NCBI GenBank assembly: GCA_030646655.1
Contig: JAUSLB010000175.1
Location: 1 to 6,152 of the forward strand
Length of the DNA stretch: 6,152 nucleotides
Reading direction: 5' to 3'
DNA from: Deltaproteobacteria bacterium
Lineage (GTDB): Bacteria; Desulfobacterota; GWC2-55-46
The notes below the pieces were generated by a model. It saw only the letters and a list, made by a program, of their open reading frames with translations. It had not been told where the DNA came from and searched no databases. This document shows positions 1 to 5,232 of this stretch, piece by piece. A program made the position numbers and the translations under genes. How positions within the stretch are numbered: the first letter of the stretch is position 1; each line of letters begins with the position of its first letter.

Positions 1-753
1 GTCTATGGCGAGCCGGGGATTCTGGGGCTCCAAAGGCTATCCTGCGGAGGCGCGGATACCACAAAAAAGACTTATCTGCCGTGGGTTGTGGAGAACGGCA
101 GGCGCTCGCTCAATACGCCCTTCCTCCGGATATGGGATAAGACCGTAACCGCGTTCGCGGAATTTATACACAGCCATCCCTTAAAGGGCAGGGTCTCCTA
201 CATAGCCATAACCGGCGGGCCTACATCCAACGGGCTTGAGATAATGTGGAACAGTAATTTCAGCTCGCCTGACCTGAATTGGGACAGAGAAGCAGAGGAT
301 CTATTCATCCGGTTCTGGAAGGGCGTCATCGACATATTCATAAAGAACTTCCCCGATATCCCCCTCGGGCTTGCTTTCACCGATATATTCGGGAGCAATA
401 CCCTCTGCGAGCCGGGCCGTAATACGGATATCCCCGGGCAGATCGTAAATTACGCGCTTAAATCCGCTGAGGCGAATAAGGCGGCCGTTGTCCCCATGGG
501 CCTCTGGCTCGGAAATATAAGCCCCGCAAACTTAAGGGGCCATCCGCTCGTGAGGCTTATGAAATCGTTCAATGCCCCCTTCGCCTATCAGGGGCATCTG
601 TTCACCGCCACAAAAGAGGGCCTCCAAGCCATGCTCGACTTCGCCGTAGAGGAGAGGGCCCCTTGGGTGGAGCTCTGGCATAGCGATATAATAAACGACG
701 GCTACGCCGGCATAATAAAAGAAGCGAGAAATAGGCTCCTTTCCGCAGGCTGA
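1..753 (+). CDS. Putative TIM-barrel glycosidase-like protein, 5'-truncated by window edge
   Basis: The reading frame is open from base 1 to the TGA at 751-753, giving 250 residues with no start in view. The GTG at 88 is an internal codon, because the frame continues upstream without a stop and no ribosome binding site precedes it. The protein shows alternating hydrophobic strands and amphipathic helices typical of a TIM barrel. Two stretches resemble glycoside hydrolase active-site strands: ITGGPTSNGLE, ending in a Glu (codon 238-240) that could be the acid/base, and PWVELWHSD, with a Glu (codon 670-672) late in the barrel where a nucleophile would sit. It is rich in Trp and aromatic residues. 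It lacks the Asn-Glu pair that usually marks the acid/base in clan GH-A, so I do not assign a GH family or substrate. The barrel fold is moderately supported; the enzymatic role is inference. A signal peptide cannot be judged because the N-terminus is missing. Confidence 0.6.
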   Translation, partial: VYGEPGILGLQRLSCGGADTTKKTYLPWVVENGRRSLNTPFLRIWDKTVTAFAEFIHSHPLKGRVSYIAITGGPTSNGLEIMWNSNFSSPDLNWDREAEDLFIRFWKGVIDIFIKNFPDIPLGLAFTDIFGSNTLCEPGRNTDIPGQIVNYALKSAEANKAAVVPMGLWLGNISPANLRGHPLVRLMKSFNAPFAYQGHLFTATKEGLQAMLDFAVEERAPWVELWHSDIINDGYAGIIKEARNRLLSAG

Positions 754-877
754 AAGCCTCATTAGCCATAAAAGCCCCATACCCCCTCTATGACAAAAGT
801 TACGGCAATTATGTAAAAAATGCGGAATTTTGACACCTGTTTAAAATAAATCTGCAACGAAATTCATTACTTATCTT
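754..877. other. AT-rich intergenic region upstream of the sigma-54 promoter
   Basis: This 124-bp stretch follows the glycosidase-like gene and carries no plausible coding frame. It becomes strongly AT-rich after about position 785, unlike the flanking genes. A sigma-54 promoter lies just downstream, so this is where an activator (bacterial enhancer-binding protein) could bind. I find no clear long palindrome. The only inverted pair noticed is ACCTGT (835-840) with ACAGGT (882-887), and the second half overlaps the promoter itself. A TGACA word occurs at 791-795 and 831-835 in the same orientation, 40 bp apart, which could be paired activator sites or chance. No convincing terminator was found for the upstream gene: a 5-bp stem (747-751 with 755-759) lacks a T-tract. 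Confidence 0.45.
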
Positions 878-893
878 TGGCACAGGTATTGCA
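878..893 (+). promoter_or_regulatory. Sigma-54 (RpoN) -24/-12 promoter
   Basis: TGGCAC-A-GGTA-TTGCA matches the sigma-54 consensus TGGCAYR-N4-TTGCW at every specified base. The invariant GG (879-880) and GC (891-892) are separated by exactly 10 bp, the spacing required by this sigma factor. With C892 taken as -12, transcription should begin near A904, about 99 nt before the PATAN gene. It lies in an AT-rich intergenic region on the correct strand. Sigma-54 promoters need an AAA+ activator, and none is encoded in this window, so the inducing signal is unknown. It probably drives the PATAN gene, the 770-residue sensor gene and, by read-through, moaD and possibly the genes beyond. Confidence 0.85.
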
Positions 894-903
894 TTTTTAT
901 CTA

Positions 904-1002
904 AAAGAGATGTAATCTATAGAAAACAATAGGGATTTAGTGTAAAATAAGCTTGAAATTCCATCGCATCGAATTAAATGCAAAAAGTACGGAGGCCATA
1001 GA
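904..1002 (+). promoter_or_regulatory. 5' leader of the sigma-54 transcript with ribosome binding site
   Basis: If transcription starts near 904, the mRNA has an AT-rich leader of about 99 nt. Its 3' end carries a strong Shine-Dalgarno sequence GGAGG at 991-995, 7 nt before the ATG at 1003, which fixes that start codon. A small inverted repeat (AATTC 957-961, GAATT 971-975) could form a weak 5-bp hairpin with a 9-nt loop. I looked for the conserved core of c-di-GMP-I and molybdenum cofactor riboswitches and did not see them; the sequence is too AT-rich and too weakly structured for either. A TTGAAA at 953-958 with TTAAAT at 974-979 looks like a sigma-70 promoter, but its 15-bp spacing is short. 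Confidence 0.5.
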
Positions 1003-1410
1003 ATGGGTGTAAAAGGCAGGCTTAAAGACATGGGCCTTGTCGATATCATCCAGATCTTCAACGCGGAGCGTAAGACCGTAGCAATCCACCTCGGCTCTGA
1101 GATGGGCTACGGGAGGGTCTATGTGAAAGACGGCAATATCGTTCACGCCGCCTACAGGGAGTTCACCGGGCCCGAGGCCTTCTATATGCTCATTGCGTGG
1201 AAGGACGGCGAGTTCGAGGTAGAGCCCAACGCCGTTGCCCCTGAACTCACTATGACCGGGACCCCTGAGGCGCTGATACTCGAGGGCTTAAGGAGGCTCG
1301 ATGAATCCAAGGGCAAGGGCGGGGAAGTCGGCGGCGCTTATGTCGGGGATATGGAATCCATCAGGCTCATAAACAGGTTACTCGATCTGGGGATACTGGA
1401 AAAGATATAG
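1003..1410 (+). CDS. PATAN / DUF4388 domain protein
   Basis: This 135-residue cytoplasmic protein is essentially a single PATAN (PatA N-terminal, DUF4388) domain. The family pattern is clear: GRLKDMGLVDIIQIFNAERKT at residues 5-25, then a small beta segment with GRVYVKDGNIVHAAY (37-51), GPEAFYMLIAWKDGEFEV (56-73), and LILEGLRRLDE near residues 91-101. A Gly- and Lys-rich linker (102-113) leads to a short C-terminal helix (MESIRLINRLLDLGILEKI) that may be an interaction tail. PATAN domains often occur with response regulators, GAF proteins and small GTPases and act as protein-interaction modules; no catalytic activity is known. The start is set by the GGAGG at 991-995. The stop TAG directly abuts the ATG of the next gene, so the two are probably translationally coupled and may work as partners. 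Confidence 0.85.
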   Translation: MGVKGRLKDMGLVDIIQIFNAERKTVAIHLGSEMGYGRVYVKDGNIVHAAYREFTGPEAFYMLIAWKDGEFEVEPNAVAPELTMTGTPEALILEGLRRLDESKGKGGEVGGAYVGDMESIRLINRLLDLGILEKI

Positions 1411-3723
1411 ATGCCTGGTGAGATAAAAAATATCGCCATAATAGGCGCGAACAAGGAAGGGCTTAAGCTCCTGCCCACCCTTATCGCCGATAAAAAGAGC
1501 AGGATCTGCCTGATAGCGGACTCGAACAGGGACGCCATGCTCTTTAAATTAAACGAGCTCGGCTACAGGCTCGCCAAAAGCCTCGACATAAGGATAACAA
1601 CGGACTTAAACGAGGTCAAAAAGATCCCGAACCTCGATATCATCATAAACGCGCTTCAGGATTCTACCGCAGAGAAGTTTTTGGAGTCCCCTGAGTTCAG
1701 GGACATCGAGAAGCTCGGCCCCTTGTCAACGCGCCTCATCTGGGGCGTGAGGGCAGCGGCCCCCACCACAGGCGACAGGTCCCACGAGCAGATGACGCTA
1801 TTAACCTCCTTAAGGGAGATAGTCGATGCGGTACGCCTGACGATCGACCGTAAAGAGCTCCTGTCCGTGATATTAAAGCTCGCAACGGAATCTACCCGCG
1901 CCGAGAGGGGCTCTATTATGCTCACCTCATGCGACGAGGGGATGCTCAGGGTCGAGATAGCCAAGGGCATGGACGAGGAGGTAATAAGGAAGATAAGGGT
2001 CCCGATAGGCGAGGGGGTTTCCGGCAAGGTCGCCAAGGACGGCAAGCCGCTTCTTATCTCAGGCAAGGCAAAGGGTGAGGAGTTCGCCCGGCCCATGGAA
2101 AGAAGCGACGTAAAGAGCGCGATGTGCGTCCCCCTTGTCGTGAACGGGGAGATCATCGGCGTCATAAACGTAAGCTCCTACGAATCGACCCATGTATTTA
2201 CTAACGAGGATCTTAACTTTTTAACGAGCCTCGCGGGGCTTGCGGCAGAGGTGATACATAGGTCTAACGAGTACGAGAGACTCCGGGTAAACTCCGCAAA
2301 GTTCACCTTCTGGAAAGAGGTTGACTCCATCATGTCCTCCTCCACCCCGATGGATAAAAGGCTCAATACGGTGGCGAAAAGGCTCGTCGAGATAATTCCC
2401 GGGCTTACATGCTTCATCTACATCTTCGACGAGGACAGGGGAAGGCTTTTCCTCAAGGCCTCGAGCATCAGGGACAGCAAGGGTATCGGGCTATTAAGCC
2501 TCAGGGCCGGCGAGGGCATGGAAGGCAACTCGATTGAGTCGATGAAAGACCTGTTCCTCGTTGACAGGGCTGAGGAGGGCAATACAAAGCGCGTCTATCT
2601 GACGCTCCCTATGATATCGCATAAGTTGCTCGTCGGGACGCTGAACGGGCAGGTCATATCGTCACAGGGCCTGTCCAAGTACCATGAGTCGTTCCTTAAG
2701 GATATAAGGACTCTTCTGGCGGAGAGCGTGTATAAGCACAGGCAGAGCGAAAAGGAGACCCTCAAGGCGTGTAAGATGTTCGCCGTGGATGAGGCGGGCC
2801 TTGAGATGATAACGATGAAAGACCCGAAGAGGCTCGTGACGATAATCGCCACGACCCCCGCCGCCATACTCGGCGCCGAGGGTTCGCTTTTAAGGATAAA
2901 GCAGGCAGGCTCCAAGCGCTTCGCCACGGCCGCGACATTCGGGCTTGACGATAAGAGCATAAGGGAGTTCTTCCTCCCCATAGAAAAAGAGACCGTAATG
3001 GAGGTCTTAAGGAAGAAAGAGGCCGTTGTCCGCGAGTTCTCGGAAGAGGCGAGCCCGTATATAAGATCCATATTGTCGCGCCCGCTCTTGGTGAACGACT
3101 CGGTCGCGGGCGTATTATCGCTCTTCAATAAGACAGGCGAGGTCTCGGTCTATCCGTGCGGGTTCTCAAAGACAGATTCCGACATCCTTGCGAGGTTCTC
3201 TGTCTATGCCGAGAAAGCGCTTTCCAACATGGCAGGGTCCACGGCCGTGGAGGAGAAGGCCGAAAGGATCGAGATATCCCAGTCCCCGCTCTCCTTGTTC
3301 GAGCAGAGGGTCGAGCAGGAGCTGAACCGCGCAAGGAGGTTCGACAAACACCTCGTGCTCGCAACGGTCAGGATAGCGGGATTGAAGGATTTTGCCGGCA
3401 ACAGGGCTGATTTCGAATCCCGGCTGATAAACCACATAAGAAAGAAGACTCGGAACTTCGATGTGGTCGTAAGGCTGAACGAAGAGACCTTCGGTTTCCT
3501 CTTCCTCGACACGAATGAGAAGGTCGTAAGGCTCTTGGGCTCGATTACCGAGGTGGTCGCCAACGACGTCTCCTTCCACAAGGCTCTTGCCGAGGGCAGG
3601 GCGGACATACTCTACGGCTACGCCATGTTCCCGAGGGAAGGGGATTCCTTCGCGGAGCTTTTCTCAAAGGCCTCGAACAGGGTGAAGCTCGATTTAAGTA
3701 AGACCTACGACCCGGAATTTTAA
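1411..3723 (+). CDS. Multidomain signalling protein: Rossmann-like + three GAF + degenerate GGDEF
   Basis: This 770-residue protein has no signal peptide or membrane helix and should be cytoplasmic. Residues 5-115 look like a Rossmann NAD(P)-binding domain: strand IAIIGANKEG with a GxxxxG-type loop (12-17), a second strand ending in Asp37 (ICLIADS), and LDIIINAL (75-82). GAF1 spans about 130-285 (ERGSIML, IRVPIGEGVSGKVAKDGKPLLI, MCVPLVVNGEIIGVINV). GAF2, about 300-440, is divergent. GAF3 spans about 455-605 (SRPLLVNDSVAGVLSLFNK). The C-terminus, about 625-760, resembles a GGDEF domain (FEQRVEQELNRARRFDKHLVLATVRI, then VVRLNEETFGFLFLD), but the GGDEF signature is replaced by NEETF at 690-694. 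Diguanylate cyclase activity is therefore very unlikely. No histidine kinase, HTH, EAL or HD-GYP domain is present. The start abuts the PATAN stop with only a weak ribosome site, implying coupling. The GAF ligand is unknown; the Rossmann domain suggests nucleotide or redox sensing (inference). Confidence 0.8.
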   Translation: MPGEIKNIAIIGANKEGLKLLPTLIADKKSRICLIADSNRDAMLFKLNELGYRLAKSLDIRITTDLNEVKKIPNLDIIINALQDSTAEKFLESPEFRDIEKLGPLSTRLIWGVRAAAPTTGDRSHEQMTLLTSLREIVDAVRLTIDRKELLSVILKLATESTRAERGSIMLTSCDEGMLRVEIAKGMDEEVIRKIRVPIGEGVSGKVAKDGKPLLISGKAKGEEFARPMERSDVKSAMCVPLVVNGEIIGVINVSSYESTHVFTNEDLNFLTSLAGLAAEVIHRSNEYERLRVNSAKFTFWKEVDSIMSSSTPMDKRLNTVAKRLVEIIPGLTCFIYIFDEDRGRLFLKASSIRDSKGIGLLSLRAGEGMEGNSIESMKDLFLVDRAEEGNTKRVYLTLPMISHKLLVGTLNGQVISSQGLSKYHESFLKDIRTLLAESVYKHRQSEKETLKACKMFAVDEAGLEMITMKDPKRLVTIIATTPAAILGAEGSLLRIKQAGSKRFATAATFGLDDKSIREFFLPIEKETVMEVLRKKEAVVREFSEEASPYIRSILSRPLLVNDSVAGVLSLFNKTGEVSVYPCGFSKTDSDILARFSVYAEKALSNMAGSTAVEEKAERIEISQSPLSLFEQRVEQELNRARRFDKHLVLATVRIAGLKDFAGNRADFESRLINHIRKKTRNFDVVVRLNEETFGFLFLDTNEKVVRLLGSITEVVANDVSFHKALAEGRADILYGYAMFPREGDSFAELFSKASNRVKLDLSKTYDPEF

Positions 3724-3727
3724 CGAG

Positions 3728-3976
3728 ATGATAACAGTAAGGTTCTTTGCCATGCTTAAAGGCCTGGCAAAGGCTGAAGTGAAAGAATATAATGTAAGCG
3801 GGCCGATAAGGCTTGAAGAGCTTAAAGGCATGCTTAAGAAGGATTTGCCTGCGCTTGCGGGTGTTTTGGACAGCCGCTCGATACTTGTCTCCATAAATCA
3901 GGAGTTCGCCGCAAAGGACGCCGTCATAAAAGACGGCGACGAGGTCGGGCTGCTGCCGCCTTTTTCAGGGGGCTAA
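3728..3976 (+). CDS. moaD: MoaD, molybdopterin synthase sulfur-carrier subunit
   Basis: This 82-residue protein has the ubiquitin-like beta-grasp layout of MoaD: VRFFAMLKGLAKA at 4-16, a helix with LEELKGMLKKDLP (29-41), SILVSINQEF (51-60), and the ending KDGDEVGLLPPFSGG. The C-terminal Gly-Gly (81-82) is the diagnostic feature: MoeB adenylylates it, it becomes a thiocarboxylate, and it donates sulfur to precursor Z (cPMP) within the MoaD-MoaE synthase. The length is normal for the family (about 80 residues). The ATG lies only 4 bp after the stop of the 770-residue sensor gene and lacks a clear Shine-Dalgarno, so expression probably depends on read-through and coupling. Its partner moaE follows after a 141-bp gap filled with hairpin repeats. 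No moeB or sulfurtransferase gene is in view. Confidence 0.93.
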   Translation: MITVRFFAMLKGLAKAEVKEYNVSGPIRLEELKGMLKKDLPALAGVLDSRSILVSINQEFAAKDAVIKDGDEVGLLPPFSGG

Positions 3977-4001
3977 AGGCGGAGATTTCCCGTCCGAATG
4001 A

Positions 4002-4045
4002 ACCTCCCCGCAGCAAGCTGCGAGGTATCGAAGCCCACTACGGCT
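4002..4045 (+). repeat. REP-like two-hairpin unit, copy 1
   Basis: The first hairpin pairs CGCAG (4009-4013) with CTGCG (4018-4022) around the loop CAAG, and can extend through ACCT (4002-4005) with AGGT (4023-4026) across a CCC bulge. A second small hairpin follows: AGCC (4032-4035) with GGCT (4042-4045). The unit is repeated downstream with a period of about 47 bp, judged from the CAAG loops at 4014 and 4061. The first stem differs between the copies by a compensated pair (C-G here, A-T there), which argues that the folded form is kept. It lies between moaD and moaE, where these genes normally sit close together. Confidence 0.65.
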
Positions 4046-4053
4046 GAAAAAGT

Positions 4054-4094
4054 CTCGAAGCAAGCTTCGGGGAATTGAACCCTCTAGTAGAGGG
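4054..4094 (+). repeat. REP-like two-hairpin unit, copy 2
   Basis: The first hairpin pairs CTCGAAG (4054-4060) with CTTCGGG (4065-4071) around the same CAAG loop as copy 1, with one T-G pair. The second hairpin pairs CCCTCT (4080-4085) with AGAGGG (4089-4094) around AGT. The linker GGGGAATTGAA corresponds to GAGGTATCGAAG of copy 1. The following bases are ATTAAATATC rather than a T-tract, so this is not a typical intrinsic terminator, although such hairpins could attenuate transcription or protect mRNA ends. The word TATCGAAG from copy 1 (4026-4033) recurs at 4101-4108, just before moaE, hinting at a remnant third copy. Confidence 0.65.
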
Positions 4095-4117
4095 ATTAAA
4101 TATCGAAGAGTTATTCC

Positions 4118-4558
4118 ATGAGAGCCAAGACAGCTGAAGGGCTTGTAAAGATTCAGGAGAAACCCTTCTCCATCGAAGAGGCCGTTACCAAGGTGAAGGC
4201 CGCCTCAAAGGGCATAGGCGCGGTGGTTACCTTCCTCGGCACGGCAAGGGATTTTTCAAAGGGCTCTGTCATAACGGGGCTCGATTTCGAGCATTACCCG
4301 GGCATGGCCGAGAAGAAACTGAAAGACATCCGCGAAAGGGCCTTGAAGAACTTCGACATAATCGAGATGGCCATAGTCCACAGGACAGGCAGGATAGAGA
4401 TAGGAGAGGACATCGTATTGATAGCGGCCGCCTCGGCGCACCGTAACGACGCGTTCATGGCGTGCGAGTGGGCGATAACGGAATTGAAGAGGACGACCCC
4501 TATCTGGAAGAGGGAGACGACGAAGTCAGGGGAGGTCTGGGTCTCGGAAACGCCTTAA
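4118..4558 (+). CDS. moaE: MoaE, molybdopterin synthase catalytic subunit
   Basis: This 146-residue protein matches MoaE throughout: GAVVTFLGTARD (34-45), LDFEHYPGMAEKKL (55-68), HRTGRIEIGEDIVLIAAASAHRNDAFMACEW (88-118), and LKRTTPIWKRE (123-133). Lys124 and Lys131 match the spacing of the two catalytic lysines of the E. coli enzyme (Lys119 and Lys126). Arg44, His109 and Arg109-region residues of the conserved AHR motif are also kept. MoaE binds the MoaD tail and converts precursor Z to molybdopterin by adding two sulfurs. The N-terminus carries about ten extra residues compared with many MoaEs, but no other start codon fits. GAAGAG at 4105-4110 is a modest ribosome site 7 nt before the ATG. 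A perfect 6-bp hairpin (4156-4161 with 4166-4171) lies just inside the coding region and might influence translation. The mogA-like gene follows after 69 bp. Confidence 0.94.
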   Translation: MRAKTAEGLVKIQEKPFSIEEAVTKVKAASKGIGAVVTFLGTARDFSKGSVITGLDFEHYPGMAEKKLKDIRERALKNFDIIEMAIVHRTGRIEIGEDIVLIAAASAHRNDAFMACEWAITELKRTTPIWKRETTKSGEVWVSETP

Positions 4559-4578
4559 AGGCCTCTGTCCTTGTCCCG

Positions 4579-4607
4579 TTGACCGTTTACAAATTCAGGC
4601 TTAAAAA
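4579..4607 (+). promoter_or_regulatory. Candidate weak sigma-70 promoter for the mogA-like gene
   Basis: TTGACC (4579-4584, 5 of 6 to the -35 consensus) and TAAAAA (4602-4607, 4 of 6 to the -10) are 17 bp apart in the AT-rich gap between moaE and the mogA-like gene. Transcription would start near 4614, about 14 nt before the ATG, leaving no room for a normal Shine-Dalgarno; none is visible. This could give a near-leaderless, independently transcribed mogA. The match may be chance in AT-rich DNA, and read-through from moaE remains likely. Confidence 0.35.
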
Positions 4608-4627
4608 TCAAACGATAAAATATAAAT

Positions 4628-5119
4628 ATGATAACAGTCGGCATACTTACGATGAGCGACAAGGGCTCAAAGGGCGAGAGGGAGGACCTAAGCGGCAGGG
4701 AAATAGAGCGCATGATAAAGGAGCTCCCTTCCGAGGTAAAGGCGTATGAGGTCATCCCTGACGAGACCGCGATAATAAAGGCGAAGCTCATCGAATATTG
4801 CGATGTAAAAAGGCTCGACCTCATATTAACGACAGGCGGCACGGGGGTCACCCCCCGCGACGTGACGCCCGAGGCCACGAAGGCCGTAATAGAGAGGGAA
4901 CTGCCGGGCATGGCAGAGGCGATGAGGGCGGAGAGCTTAAAGAAAACCCCGAACGCCATGATTTCAAGGGCTGTTTGCGGGATAAGGAAGGAGACGCTTA
5001 TTATAAACCTGCCCGGGAGCCCCAAGGCCGTAAGAGAGAACCTCGCTGTCGTTATGCCCGCCCTTATACACGCCGTAGAGAAGATAAAGGGAAGCCCCAC
5101 CGAGTGCGCAACGCCTTAA
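4628..5119 (+). CDS. mogA: MogA/MoaB-family molybdopterin adenylyltransferase
   Basis: This 163-residue protein belongs to the MogA/MoaB/CinA-like family, which uses MgATP to adenylylate molybdopterin before MoeA inserts molybdate. Visible motifs are VGILTMSDKGSKGEREDLSG (4-23), a PDE at 44-46, LILTTGGTGVTPRDVTPEAT (65-84) with the phosphate-binding TGGTG and Asp78, AMISRAVCGIR (110-120), and LIINLPGSPKAVREN (124-138). Asp45 and Asp78 correspond to the two acidic residues important in E. coli MogA (Asp49 and Asp82). The length is in the range of MoaB/MogA proteins (about 160-195). MogA and MoaB cannot be separated confidently by eye, so the symbol is tentative. It ends the rightward block. 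There is no Shine-Dalgarno. Its first 11 nucleotides (ATGATAACAGT) are identical to those of moaD. Confidence 0.88.
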   Translation: MITVGILTMSDKGSKGEREDLSGREIERMIKELPSEVKAYEVIPDETAIIKAKLIEYCDVKRLDLILTTGGTGVTPRDVTPEATKAVIERELPGMAEAMRAESLKKTPNAMISRAVCGIRKETLIINLPGSPKAVRENLAVVMPALIHAVEKIKGSPTECATP

Positions 5120-5161
5120 TAATGCGGCTTGTAAAAAGTATTCAGAAGGAAGGCATACAGG

Positions 5162-5178
5162 CCGCAGTCGTACTGCGG
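5162..5178. terminator. Perfect hairpin between convergent genes, possible bidirectional terminator
   Basis: CCGCAGT (5162-5168) pairs perfectly with ACTGCGG (5172-5178) around CGT, a 7-bp GC-rich stem in the 113-bp gap between the convergent mogA-like and proline dehydrogenase genes. Position suits a shared terminator. Against it, the + strand continues TAGAGGATTTTCC and the - strand CCTGTATGCC, so neither side has the immediate T-run of a classic intrinsic terminator. Alternative pairings exist nearby: GTACT (5170-5174) with AGTAC (5196-5200), and TACTGC (5171-5176) with GCAGTA (5204-5209). The rest of the gap (5120-5232) shows no gene. Confidence 0.45.
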
Positions 5179-5232
5179 TAGAGGATTTTCCGAGGAGTAC
5201 AACGCAGTATAAAGTCATTTATTCCGATCGTA

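Noticed and set aside
747..759. Terminator for the glycosidase-like gene
   Set aside because: The stem is only 5 bp (AGGCT/AGCCT), includes the last codon and stop, and has no following T-tract.
830..858. TTGACA as a sigma-70 -35 box
   Set aside because: At 16-18 bp downstream there is only TGCAAC-like sequence, and the TAAAAT at 842-847 is far too close; the sigma-54 element just downstream is much stronger.
1656..2165. Long open frame on the - strand inside the sensor gene
   Set aside because: It is antisense to clear GAF coding sequence, is Ser/Thr/Leu-rich low-information sequence, and has no ribosome site; it is a by-product of codon bias.
2595..3128. Second long - strand open frame (177 residues) inside the sensor gene
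   Set aside because: It shadows the GAF2-GAF3 region, has no recognisable motif and no promoter or ribosome site.
3166..3608. Overlapping open frames on the - strand and one on the + strand across the pseudo-GGDEF region
   Set aside because: The + frame of the sensor gives a coherent GGDEF-like pattern; the others are composition-biased and mutually overlapping.
1411..3723. Active diguanylate cyclase
   Set aside because: The GGDEF signature is replaced by NEETF, removing the residues needed for GTP and metal binding.
3977..4117. Molybdenum cofactor riboswitch before moaE
   Set aside because: The gap is explained by two similar hairpin units; the larger multi-helix Moco riboswitch layout is not apparent and such elements usually lie at the head of an operon.
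4462..5181. Open frames overlapping moaE and the mogA-like gene in other frames and on the - strand
   Set aside because: They overlap well-supported moaE and mogA motifs, and their translations are charged or low-complexity without family patterns.
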